Shown: positions 39,592-51,500 of the stretch, piece by piece
Numbering within the stretch: the first letter of the stretch is position 1
Layout of the letters: each line of letters begins with the position of its first letter
From: Hippopus hippopus
Taxonomy: Eukaryota > Mollusca > Bivalvia > Cardiida > Cardiidae
DNA length: 64,000 bases
Direction: 5' to 3'
Assembly (NCBI GenBank): GCA_946811185.2
Contig: OX328107.1
Span: 15,341,565-15,405,564 of the forward strand
The notes under the pieces: generated by a model
The model's input: the letters and a program-made list of their open reading frames with translations, nothing else
Database searches by the model: none
What the model was told of the DNA's origin: nothing
Made by a program: the position numbers and the translations under genes

Positions 39592-40709
39592 GTGAGTCAG
39601 TTAGTTTCAATTTTCTCTTAAACTTTCCAAGATTAGTGAATTTGTAGAAATCTTTCATGAATCCATAACTTCACAAATACTTGCACCCCTATGTTAGACA
39701 GCATTAGAAGCATTGTAGAAAAAGGACTGCAAGTGAAGTATATGTCGGTGTAAAGGACAGAATGTGAACAACACCCCCCCCCCCCCCCCCCGGAAGAAGC
39801 CTTCGGAAAACACTGTGGGAAGAGGGAAAAAATGCTGGTAACCAGCATTTTGTCCTATTCCCACAATATTTTCTACCCTTTTGAAGAGAAATGCCAGCAA
39901 TTGAGTCAATTTCAATATGTCTTATGCAAATGCTTTGAATTTGGACAAGTCTATCTTTTTTGTTTGGTAAAAAGTTAATGATAATGAATCCTTTATCTAT
40001 ATTTTGGTGGTATTTTAGTGTACCAATTTAAGTTCAAACCTGCACCACAAATTCCCAAGTTTTAACAACTTTGAGGAAAAAGCCTTCTTGGAAACATGGT
40101 GGGAAAAAGAAAAAATGCTGGTTACAAGCATTTGCTCCTTTTTCCACAATGTTACCTACCCTATCAAAGACAAATTTCATCATTTGAGCCAAATTTGAAT
40201 TGTCCTCTACACATACTTTCAATTTGGAGAAGTATAAATTTTTTTGGAGATGTAAAGAGTTAAATACATTTTCATTTTGGAAAAGAATAAAAACACTGCT
40301 CATCATAACAGGAGAGGTTACTCTATTTTATTTTTTGTTTGGCTATATATATTTACACATTTGGTAAATGAATAAACACTTATCCTATCACTAGATTCTA
40401 GTCTAGTTATTTAACCCTTTACTTCACAGTCCCAAATCTCAACGACTCTGAGGAAAGGGGCTGTTGAAAACATTGTGAGAAAAGGAGTAAATGCTGGTAA
40501 CCAGCATTTTCTCCTTTTCCTGGAGTGTTTTCTACCCCTCCAACAACAAAATTCAATTTTTGAGTAACTTTTGTTTTGTCTTCAGCAAGTGCTTTCAATT
40601 TTGAGATGTCTAAAAAATTTTTGTCATTTGACAAAAGGGATAGAGTGAACTGCTCTTTTATTTTAAAAAAAAAGCACTTTCAGCCAGTACCATTTTTTCT
40701 CTGATTCAG
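39592..40709. repeat. intron with MITE-A copies and a poly-C tract
   Basis: MITE-A at about 39690-39977 (interrupted by a run of about 18 C at 39773-39791), 40035-40263 and 40411-40640. Confidence 0.6.
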
Positions 40710-41846
40710 ATTAAACCAAACAGCAATAGGAATAAAGAGTTGGTCAGAACAATGTCTATTTTGTGGAACAACGAATCTGTCTGTTTAAAGTGGAAGCTTG
40801 TTAACATTTTAAAACAACCTGGATTGCGAACGAGATCTAAAGAAAACATAACACAGATACATCCTACTGACAATATTTCACTTGAAAAAGTTGAGGATGT
40901 ACAAACCAAGCTGGAAACTGGAAGTATAGACAGTCATCTAATACATTGTAAACACTTGGCAGGACTTGATGATGTTGATAATGGTATGGAGAATTTTCCA
41001 GTTAAAACTAACCTTATAGAATTGCAGGATGTTTCGTCAGTGATTTTGGGACAGCATGTTATAAAAATGAAAGAAAAGGGGGCAGAAGGAATAACCATTG
41101 AAAGAAGAATAAGCACACTGGATATGGACTTTGAACAGGGAACTCTGAACATTAATGATCACACTTTTGAAGTAAATGATGACTTTAGTCCTATACATAC
41201 ATGTGGTCCCATTAGTAATGCTGACTTGATAGAATCACCTGAATATGATGGAATTACATTCTCAGGTGATCAGTTAGGAGATGGTGAAAGAGCTGAAATT
41301 TTGTCAGAAGCTAGGAACTGTGGAGCCAAATTCATATCAACAAGTAAACAAAACGATAATTCTATGACAGACATATCTGTATGTGGCCCTCTGGACATTG
41401 TTAATGGCCAAATTACAGCAAGAAATGCATATCAAAGAGATAATGGTGCTGTAAATGGAAAGAATGTTGTATATTTTGATAATCCTTTAGAACAGAGAGA
41501 CAAACAAAATAGAACTGTTGATTCAAAGCTGTTAGATAATGAAGCTAAAAAAGATGATCTCAAAGGATCAACACACTGTTATAGGGGTATTCCAAAAGCA
41601 GAAACATGTACACAAGGTACAGTCCAGCGCTACAAATTCTACGGATGTTTTACACCATATGGTGCTAAATGCCAGCCTTCTATTTATGGGTTTAGAGGGC
41701 CATTACACGTGTGGGATGACAACAAAAAGACATTTACACTTGTATACAACGATAGGGTAACAGTGAATGAAAGACATTGTAGGGAAATTAATGATCCTAA
41801 TTGTGTTCATCAGAAATATCAACCAGTAACATTTTGTCAGCATTAA
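40710..41846 (+). CDS. terminal exon of the unrecognised host gene
   Basis: Starts after acceptor TTTTTTCTCTGATTCAG in phase 0, matching the donor at 39591, and ends at TAA 41844-41846 (378 codons plus stop). It encodes IKPNSNRNKELVRTMSILWN, then a long low-complexity acidic/polar region with two similar HTCGPI...DLI and SVCGPLDIV motifs, then a compact C-terminus with conserved-looking aromatic and Cys positions (RYKFYGCFTPYGAKCQPSIY, GFRGPLHVWDDNKKTF, VTFCQH). The three joined exons give an open protein of about 550 residues, N-terminally incomplete. I do not recognise the family. No membrane segment is seen in this part. Confidence 0.7.
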   Translation: MKPNSNRNKELVRTMSILWNNESVCLKWKLVNILKQPGLRTRSKENITQIHPTDNISLEKVEDVQTKLETGSIDSHLIHCKHLAGLDDVDNGMENFPVKTNLIELQDVSSVILGQHVIKMKEKGAEGITIERRISTLDMDFEQGTLNINDHTFEVNDDFSPIHTCGPISNADLIESPEYDGITFSGDQLGDGERAEILSEARNCGAKFISTSKQNDNSMTDISVCGPLDIVNGQITARNAYQRDNGAVNGKNVVYFDNPLEQRDKQNRTVDSKLLDNEAKKDDLKGSTHCYRGIPKAETCTQGTVQRYKFYGCFTPYGAKCQPSIYGFRGPLHVWDDNKKTFTLVYNDRVTVNERHCREINDPNCVHQKYQPVTFCQH

Positions 41847-44369
41847 CTTTGGTTTTGATGTAGCTGTTTGCCCTTGTAGCCCTTTACAACACAATTCCAA
41901 GTTTTAATGATTCCGATACAGAAGACTTTTTAAACAATTGTGGGAAAGGGGAAAATGCATTTTCTCCATTGCCCACAATGTTTTCTGCTCTGTCAAGAAC
42001 TATTATTGTCCTTTGATCAACCTTTGTCCTCTGCTGATTCTTTCAATTTTTGTATCTTTAGTATTTAGTATTTGAATGTAGCTTTTAAAATGAAAGTATG
42101 GGATAAGTAACTCTTCTCAATATTTCACAAGCTAAGGAGACATAAAACTTATTTTTTTTTATATATTGTAATGGGTAAATTGTGCAATAGATTTTGTGAT
42201 ATACCAGCTGTGTGTATTGAAAAGCAGAAGAATTTGGCAGGTTAGACCAAGAAAAGGGAAAAGAAGTAATATCAGATTTTGTATTTTTCGGTAGCTGACT
42301 TGGATGTCTGTTTCCTTTTTTGCTGATACACTACTCGAAGAAAAAACAAGGTACATGTATTGTCATAGCCCTATCAGCATCATGAAAACACTTTGACATT
42401 TTCTCATATCTCTGTCATTAATGAAGATATTTACTTCAAACATGGGCTGGTTGTTAACTGTCAGAAGGGAATCTATACAAAAAGGGCAAGTAGCTCTGAA
42501 TCACTTTTTACACAGTTATGCCCCTTATACACCGTAGAACTTTCACTGGAAATCAACTGGCATCGGCATGTGGTGCAGTTGTTTGGTTTAGACCTGATGT
42601 TCTCATATGCTGCAGGGGTGTAACAGCCATGATTGCAATGGAACAGGTAAATTGTGCAATGACATTGTATCATTTTGAACCTATGTTTATTGAAAAACAC
42701 TGAAAGTAGTAATAGGTTAGGTAAGGGAAACAAATTCATGATTCACTAAGTAATACTAAGGAATAAAAATTTTTGGAAAAAAGAAAATGCTAAAAACAAG
42801 CAATTTCTCCTTTCCTACAATGTGTTTCTACCTGCAAAATACAAATCCTATCACTTTGGCAACTGTTACCTGTTATTGGTTGTCTACAAATACTTTCAAT
42901 TATGACAAGTCTGAAAATTTATCATCTTGGAGTTGATAATTAACTGATTTAGCTGTGTATCAGTGGTTACTGTTCATTAAGAGATTGTAGGTGCTGTTGC
43001 CAACAGTGTAGATCAAATTTCTGTGATATCAAAACAATTGAGCTGTGCTTTGGCAAAAGGGGGTTTAATGTATCTCTGTGATGCATTATACCTAGCAAAT
43101 CATCACATAACTTTGGACTCTTTAACACCCATTTTGTTGAACAACCTACTTAAATATGAGATGGAATGGTCCTTGGACATGTAGAAAATTTACCCATAGC
43201 AAAAGTGTTTGACCTGTCAGCTTGCACAAACTACACAGGCTGACATGGGTCAAAACTTTTTGCAGATGCATTAAACCCCTTTTCTCCTATTGCCTATTTT
43301 TTTTTTCCAATCTAGAATGATTTATTTTAAGAAAGCTGGTAATTAACCATTCTATGTATTAAAGTAACTCAAGAAATATTTCTGTGTTAATATGTTTATA
43401 AGAGTCTTGGTAAAATGAACTTGCAACTCTTCACCAAAGGACAAACTTTTAGACTTTCAAATGAAAGCATTTCCAGATGATGCAATAAATATGACTGGAA
43501 TAGTGGTATTTATCTTTTGAAGGATAGAACACATTGTGGGAAAAGGAAAAAATGCTGGTTACCAGCATTTATTCCTTTTCCCAAATGTTTTCAAAAGCCT
43601 TTTTTCTCAGGATCATGAAAACTGGGGATTATTTGGTTAACAGTTCAATTGTACATGAGTATGAGTATGTCTTTGTGGGTTAATTATACTCTTGTTATAA
43701 CATATCATAGCTGCATTCATTCCATTCACTTTTTAACAGATGACAAAAGCCTAGACTTGTCCAAAATGAAAGCATTTGCAGATGCCACATCAAATATGCC
43801 TCAAATATTTAAGATTTGGGGAGGATAGAGAATGTGGTTGGAAAAGGAGGAAATCCCGGTTACCAACATTTTATCTTTTTCCCACCAAGAACCATCTTTT
43901 TCAGGGATTGGGATAACATTGTATTTGGTAAAGGATTTAAGTGTACACGAGTATGTCTTTGTGGGTTGATTGTAATTTTTATATAACATATCATAGCTGC
44001 CTTTATTACATTAACTTTTTACCAGACGATAAAAGGTTAGACTTGTCAAAATTGAAGGCATTTGCAGACAAATTTAATGTTGCTCAAATGACATGTCTTT
44101 GAAAGAGAAGGAAACAATGAGGGCAAAGGAGATAATGCAAGTTACCAGTATTTTCTCCATATCTCACAATGCTTCAAAGCTTTTTTCTTTGGGGTGGTTA
44201 AAACAGGGTAGTGTTTGGTAAAGGGCTGATACATTTATTATAAAAGTGCAATAAGTACTTACTTTATATATGTACAAAACTGAGTTTTTAATTGGCTGAG
44301 GTATTTCATTGATGGAAAAGTGGATAAGGGCTCAGTTCCATTTTTTAAGAATGGTGTTTAACACTTTTT
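41847..44369. repeat. intergenic, repeats only
   Basis: MITE-A at about 41876-42070 (short), 42760-42940, 43415-43650, 43724-43945 and 44010-44230; MITE-B at about 43044-43290; a further repeat at about 42370-42600 (TTCTCATATCTCTGTCATTA, GAAGATATTTACTTCAA) that recurs at 48795-48980. No exon recognised. Confidence 0.55.
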
Positions 44370-45430
44370 ATATGCCCGTCGAAGACAGGACGTATTATGG
44401 GATCACCCATGGCATACGGGCGGGCCGGCAGGCGGCGTCCAGTTCTTTGTCCAGAGCATAACTTTGTCATCTCCAGTCCGATTGACTTGAAACTTGGCAT
44501 TTGTGTTTGTTGCAATAATACAGAGTGCAGTGCGAAAGAACCATAACTCTACCTCGTGCCCTCTTTGAGTTATTTCCCATTTTCTGCTTGTCCGGAATAT
44601 AACTTTGTCATCTCTAGTCTGAACATTTTCAAATTTGGTATGCATGATTGTTGAAAAATTACGGAGTGCAGTGCACAAGAACCATAACTCTTCCTAGCAC
44701 AAATTTTGAGTTATTCCCCCTTTGATCTTCATCTTTATAGCATTTCTTGCTTGTTCGGAGCATAACTTTGTCATCTTAAGTAGGAATGACTTGAAATATG
44801 GTATGCTTATTTGTTGCAATATTTGGAAGTGCAGTGCGCAAGAATTGTAACTCTACCTCGTGCTGTCTTTGAGTTATTTCCCTTTGATAATCATTTTTAC
44901 AGCATTTAGTGCTTGTCCGGAATATAACTTTGTCATCTCAAGTCAGAACGACTTCAAACTTGGTATGCATGTTTGTTGCAATATTATGGAGTACAGCGCG
45001 GATTTTGAGTAATTCCACTTTGATCTTCATTTTTACAGTATTTCTTGCTTGTCCGGAACGGAACTTTGTCACCTCAAGTCAAATTGACTTAAGACTTGGT
45101 AAACATGTTTGTTGCAGTTACGAAAAGTGCAATGCACTTGAGCCGTAACCTTACCTAATGCCCTTTTGGAATTATTCCCTATTCATTATTTTTTTTTTTA
45201 CAGCTTTTCATCCTTCTCTACAATATAACTTTGTCTTTTCATGTTGGAATGACCTGAAACTTTATATGCATGTTTCCTTAACATTAGAGGAAACATTCAT
45301 GCCTATTTCAATCACTTACATGATTTCTGCTGCACTACTATTTTCCACTACCTGCCCTTTACGATTATTATCCCCCCTCGACAACTGGCGGTGGGACGGG
45401 CTTATCTTGCGACAATTTGCCGCTCTTGTT
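44370..45430 (+). mobile_element. tandem-repeat element D1
   Basis: Starts ATGCCCGTCGAAGACAGGAC then GTATTATGGGATCACCCATG, has about five units of roughly 150 bp (AACTTTGTCATCTCAAGTC, ACTTGAAACTTGGTATGCAT), and ends GGCGGTGGGACGGGCTTATC then TTGCGACAATTTGCCGCTCT and TGTT. An inverted copy is at 61962-62832. Confidence 0.65.
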
Positions 45431-46803
45431 TCAACACTGTTTCAGCTATCTTCTGGCTGCCATTACACCCTTTAAATCTTTCAGGTTTATTTTGTTAACC
45501 AGTATTTCACATAATATTCTTCCCAAGCCACTGACTGCTTTCCCACATAACCATTGTCCAAACACTGATCAACAGTTAGGAAGGAATGTGAATCCTTTTG
45601 CAATGACTATCATCAACTTTTGAAAAGGAATTGGCAGAGTTAGTGGTTCTAACCAGGGACCCCTTGGTTTCAAGTCCTACATGTAACCAACTGAGCTATG
45701 GGGCTTAGTTAAGGTCCCATACTGCTTCACACAACTATGGTGTAATCACACTGATATTGGAGGTCCAGTTAACTCTTGACGACACAATCAGGAGTTTGAT
45801 GAAGAAGGCTTTTGAAAACTTTGTTGAAAAAGGAGAAAATGCTGGTGACCAGCATTTTCTCCTTTTCCCACAAGGTTTTCCACCCTTCCCAAAACAAATA
45901 GTTTTTGAGTCACATTTATTTTGTCATCCATAGATACTTTGAATTTGGAATAGTCTAAAATTCTGTCATCTGGTAAAGAATTAACTCTTTTTCTGAATGA
46001 GAAAATTTTAAGACTTCTAAAAATTGAAAGCATCTGCAGACACATGATACCTAAAGCATGAAAATTTTGTTTCCAAAGGGTAATTAACATTGTGGAAAAA
46101 GGAGAAAATGCTGGATATCAGAAGCCTTTTTTATCAGGAATGTTAAAACATGGGATTGTTTGGTAAATAGTTGGATAGACAAGCATTATTTAAAAGCTTT
46201 GTTTTAAATGAGCCATGCTCTGGCAAAAGGGTGTTTAATGCAGATCTCCATGATGCATGATGCCATGCAAGTTATCACATAATTATGGATCCATGAAAAC
46301 CATTTTGTATAACAATCTACTGACTCATGAGGTACAGTAATCCTTTGACATACAGAAAAATTACCAAAAGCAGACTGCAGGCTGATCTGGGTTGATACTT
46401 TTTGCAGATGCATTAAGCCCCCTATTTTCACAGAGCATGACTTAAATGTTTGTTTATGGAAAACATGGGACATATTCCCATGATTGTTTTATAAACAAAG
46501 TAACATCTGTATGACTCTTTAGAAGACAACAAATTTTTAGACTAGTTCATACTGAAAACACTGACAGGCAACAAAGTAAATATGTTTCAAATGATGGGAT
46601 GTCTTTTAACCCTGTACCAAACATTATGGTAAAGGGTGAAAATTCTGGGAACCATCATTTTCTCCTTTTGCCACCGTGTCTTTTAACCTTTTAAAGACAA
46701 ATCCCATTTGTTAGCCACATTAAATTCAAGTCTACAAGTGTTTTCAGTGTCGAGAAGTCTAATCTTGTAATGAAGAGTTACTGAATAGAAAATACAGCAT
46801 TTT
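45431..46803. repeat. intergenic: SINE, MITE-A pair, MITE-B
   Basis: A reverse SINE at about 45432-45710 with tRNA-like head read backwards (CCAACTGAGCTATGGGG, TTTCAAGTCC); MITE-A at about 45768-45984 and 45981-46172 sharing TTAA, and a worn one at 46510-46775; MITE-B at about 46207-46446. Confidence 0.6.
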
Positions 46804-48589
46804 TAGCTCACCTGAGCATGAAGTGCTCATGGTGAGCTATTGTGATCGTGCTGTGTCCGATGTCCATCGTGCGTCGTCAACTTTTACCTTGTGTACACTC
46901 TAGAGGCCACATTTTTAGTCCGATACTTGTGAAACTTGGTCAGAATGTTTGTCTTGATGATATCTTAGACAAGTTCGAAAATGGGTCATGTCGGGTCAAA
47001 AACTAGGTCACTAGGTCAAATATTAGAAAAACCTTGTGTACGCTCTAGAGGCCATATTTTCAGTCCAATACTCATGAAAGTTGGTCAGAATGTTTGCCTT
47101 GATGATATCTCGGACAAGTTTGAAAATGGGTCATGTTGGGTCAAAAACTAGGTCACTAGGTCAAATCTTAGAAAAACCTTGTGTATGCTCTAGAGGTCAC
47201 ATTTTCTGTCCAATACTCCTGAAAGTTGGTCAGAATGTTTGTCTTGATATCTCGGATGAGTTTGAAAATGGGCCATGTCAGGTCAAAATTTAGGTCACCA
47301 GGTCAGATCTTAGAAAAACCTTGTGTACACTCTAGTGGTCATATTTTCAGTCCAATACTCTTGAAAGTTGGTCAGAATGTTTGTCTTGATGATATCTTGG
47401 ACGAGTTTGAAAATGGGCCATGTCGGGTCAAAAACTAGGTCACCAGGTCAAATTTTAGAAAAACCTTGTGTACGCTCTAGAGGCCACATTTTCAGTCCAA
47501 AACTCTTGAAAACTGGTCAGAATATTTGTCTTGATGACATCTCTGATGAATTTGAAAACGGGCCATGTTTGGTCAAAAACTAGGTCACTAGGTCAAATCT
47601 TAAAAAAACCTTGTGTATGCTCCAGAAGCCACATTTTCTGTCCAATACTCTTGAAATTTGGTCAGAATGTTTGTCTTGATAATATCGCAGACGAGTTCGA
47701 AAGTGGGCCATGTGGGGTCAAAAACTAGGTCACTAGGTCAAATCTTTGAAAAACCTTGTGTATGCTCCAGAAGCCACATTTTCAGTCCAATGCTCTGTAA
47801 AGTTGGTCAGAATGTTTGTCATGATGATAGCTTGGATGAGTTTGAAAATGTGTCATGTCAGGCCAAAAACTAGGTCACCAGGTCAAATCTTAGAAAAACC
47901 TTATGTAAGCTCTAGAGGCCACATTTTCAGTCCAAAACTCTTGAAAGTTGGTCAGAATGTTTGTCTTGATAATTTCTTGGACTAGTATGAAAATGGGTCA
48001 TGTTGGATAAAAAACTAGGTCACAAGGTCAAATCTCGGAAAAACCTTTTGTACTATAATTACAGTCCAATATTCTTTAAACTTTTATTAGAATGTTTGTC
48101 TTGATGATGTCTTGCATGAGTTTGAAAATGGGTCATGTGGAATAAAAACTAGGTCACCAAATTTCATCCTTGAAAAACCGTGTGTATACTCTAGAGGCCA
48201 CATTTTCAGTCCAATAATCTTGAAATTTGCTTTGAATGTTTGTCTTGATAATATCTTAGACTAGTATGAATATGGGTCATGTTGGATAAAAAACTAGGTC
48301 ACTAGGTCAAATCTCAGAAAAAACTTTTATACACCCTACAGGCCACATTTTCTCTCCAATACTCATGAAAGTGTGTCGGAATGTATGTCTGGATAATTTC
48401 TACATGTCAAGTAGGCCGCTGAGACAAATTCTAGAAAAAGCTTGTGTGCACTCTAGAGGCCGTATTTGTAAGCCCAAAACTGTGTTTGTCAGAGTGTTTG
48501 TCTTAATATCTCTGTAGAGATTGGAAATGGGTCATGTTTTATCAAAAGGCTCAGGTGAGCGACTTCAGGGCCATCATGGCCCTCTTGTC
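46804..48589 (+). mobile_element. hairpin-ended tandem-repeat element C3
   Basis: Starts AGCTCACCTGAGCATGAAGT then GCTCATGGTGAGC, contains about eleven units of 142-148 bp (TCTAGAGGCCACATTTTCAG, TTGGTCAGAATGTTTGTC, GGTCAAAAACTAGGTCAC), and ends GGCTCAGGTGAGCGACTTCA then GGGCCATCATGGCCCTCTTG. Repeated roughly 70-residue open frames in it are artefacts of the repeat. Confidence 0.75.
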
Positions 48590-51500
48590 TGTTTTCCTAC
48601 AATGTTTTCTAAAGCTTTCTTTCAAGGTTATCCAGCCAAGAGTTTGCATTATTTTGGTATACTAGTATTATCATGAAGCAATAAATTTTCTGTTCTTGAT
48701 GAATTCTAGTCATTAACGATTACTTCTTGTATTGCCTTTAGCTTATTAAACATTTACTATTGTTACATTTGATCTTCTTTGTATCTTTTTTCAGCATGGC
48801 TGTTTTGTCGTGCAAAAACTTTCACATTTTCTGATATCTGTGTCATTATTGAAGATATTTACTTCAATCAAGCTAGTTATCAACTTAACATGGGGGAACC
48901 CTACCAAAAGGGTAAGTGAACCTAAAAATAATTTTGACACAGCTGTGCCCCTTTTGGACTTAAAAGTTTGACTGAAAAATGAACCTCAGTTAAGCCATGC
49001 TGTAGGAAATGGTGATGACCCTTAAGAGATATAGTCACAAATTCAGTGTACCCCATCTCTAAATATTGATCACAGATATCAAGCAAATACATATGGAATA
49101 TTATGTTGTAGTATCTTTCCTGGTGTTTGTATTTGATTCAAGCAGAGAAAATTTAATATCCCACGAGACCGAAGGTCAAGTGAGATGAAAACATTTCCTA
49201 ACACAGGGAGAAGTAAATACAAGGACCAAGAAAGTTACTACAACATATTCCTTTTTATTATATACCTACAACTTTCAACAACCAAAAATTCATAAACGGG
49301 AAACAAAATACAACAAATAATGTCAAAGTCTCTAGAAACTTACTTTTTATGAATGGTGGAAGAATATTATAGTGTAAAATTGTGACCAATCAAATTGCAG
49401 ATCAATATGTTTGAATTCTCCGTCATCATACCATTTTTTGGACCGTATTTGACATTGTCTGAAAATTTACTGGTATATAATTAAGGCGAATATTGAGCAG
49501 ACATCAAAATACAAACAAAATTTTAACAGAGATTTCCTCATTTCTTTATTACCTTATAAAAAACACAATGCCAAAAAAATCTGACTACAATCACAATACT
49601 TTTGCTGTAGATAGCCTAGAACTGTTGCACACAGATGATTACCCCTATATGTCCTTTCACTGAAACAGGAAAACACTGAAAGGGCCTTTCAGTCAACCAA
49701 TCATAGTGAAAATTACTGTCGTTCCCATGGTCGGAGGGTTTTCATTAACTCTTTACCAATTGGTAAAATTTTAATATTGTCCAATTTGAAAGCATTTGCA
49801 GACGACAGAATAGATGGAACTCAAAAATTGAATTTTGTGTTTGGAAGGGTAGAAAACATTGTGGGAAAAAGAGAAAATGCTGGCTACCAGCATTTTCTGC
49901 TTTCCCCGCAATTTTTTCAATAGGCTTTTTCCTCGGGGTCGTTAAACCACGGTAGTGTGTGGTAAAGGGTTAAATGGCAAATTGGCAAAATTTTAGACTT
50001 GTCCAATTTTTGAAGGCAACTGCACACAGTAAGGCAGTCATGGTTCAGATAATTTTTTTTGTCTCTTTATGTGTAGAAAACATTGTGAGAAATGGAGAAA
50101 ATGCTGGTTACCTGCATTCTCCCCTTTACCTACCATGTTTTCAGAAGTGTTCTTTAGGGTTATGAAAACTTCGGATTGTTTGGTAAAAGGTTAAAATTTC
50201 AGCCATGTTAGTTGAAAACTTGGAGCAGAGGATATGAAACTGCATCTTCAGGCAATCTGAATCAAGTACACCCCCAACTTCAGGGTTGGTGGGAAGGATG
50301 GGGTATAAAGTGATATCAAACACAGTATTCAGACTGCATCACACAACGCGAAAACCTCACCTAGTGTTGGTTTCACATGCAAAAAATTGGAACTGTGCCA
50401 CAATGCTTTCAACAGCTGTCAACAGCAGAAAAATAAAAAGTATCTATATGATACAGGTTTAACTCTTCACAAAACATCAAAATCTTTGACTTATCTATAA
50501 AATTGAAGTAATCCACAGATGACAGTTTAACTCTTTACCAAAAAATCACGGGTTTTGACGACCCTGACAAAAAAGCCTTTTGAAAACAATGTGGGAAAAG
50601 GAGAAAATGCTGGTAACCAGCATTTTCTCCTTTTCCCGCCATGTTTTCTACCCTATCACCACAAATTCCACCATTTGAGCCACCTTAAATTTGTGGCCTG
50701 CAAATGCTTTCAATTTGGACAGGTCTAAAATTTTGTCGTTTGGTAAGGAGTTCAATATGGTCCAAATGATAGGTTTAAGCTTTTGAAAGGGTAGAAAACA
50801 TCATACAAATGGAATGAGAAAATGCTCTTTACCAGCATTTTATCATTTTCCCACAATGTTTTACAAAACCTCCAGAGTCATTAAACAAAACTGTTTGGTT
50901 AAAAACTGTCCTTTGCATTCTTTTTTGAGATTACTTCAAGGTAAACTTTTGAGATACTTGAAAATAAATTCATCAACAAAAATAAACATATCTGAGAAAA
51001 CGTTTGAGCTCTAGCCTCCAAACAAAGAACATCTTTATATGCACAACAATGTGCAAATATATATACATAATTTACTCTAAAAGAATATATACAACCAGCA
51101 TGTTTGTCCACATTTTGGACCTTATAAAAGATCAACAATTAAACACAAATTATCACAACTTCATATCTTCTTCATATTTACTTAACACTTCTGCAGGTGA
51201 ATAAGTAACTCTCTGAGACATTTCCAAAATTACATTCACATCAAGAGTTCATTTCTCAAAATCTTTTCTACCCATTCTAAGACTTATTCCATCCTTTACA
51301 GCAAAACTCATCCCTTTAACAAACAATACCAAGTTTCAATGACCCTAATGAAGAAGATCTGAAAACTTTTTTGGAAAAGGAAGAAAATGCTTGTAACCAG
51401 CATTTTCTCCTTTTCCCGTAATGTTTTATACCCCTCTAGAAATAAATTTCAATTTTTTAGTACATTTATTTCATTGTCTGCAAATTCTTTCAATTTTTAA

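Noticed and set aside
45640..45710. Functional tRNA gene
   Set aside because: tRNA-like A and B boxes are present, but the arms do not pair into a cloverleaf and the sequence continues into a SINE body.
46900..47990. Run of similar 65-79-residue open frames (VRMFVLMIS...GQNVCLDD type)
   Set aside because: They are the same roughly 145-bp noncoding tandem unit read repeatedly in overlapping frames; no start context, no domain, and the inverse copy at 60 kb is full of breaks.
46804..48589. CRISPR-like regular array
   Set aside because: Units are contiguous without unique spacers and the DNA is animal; it is an element-internal tandem repeat.
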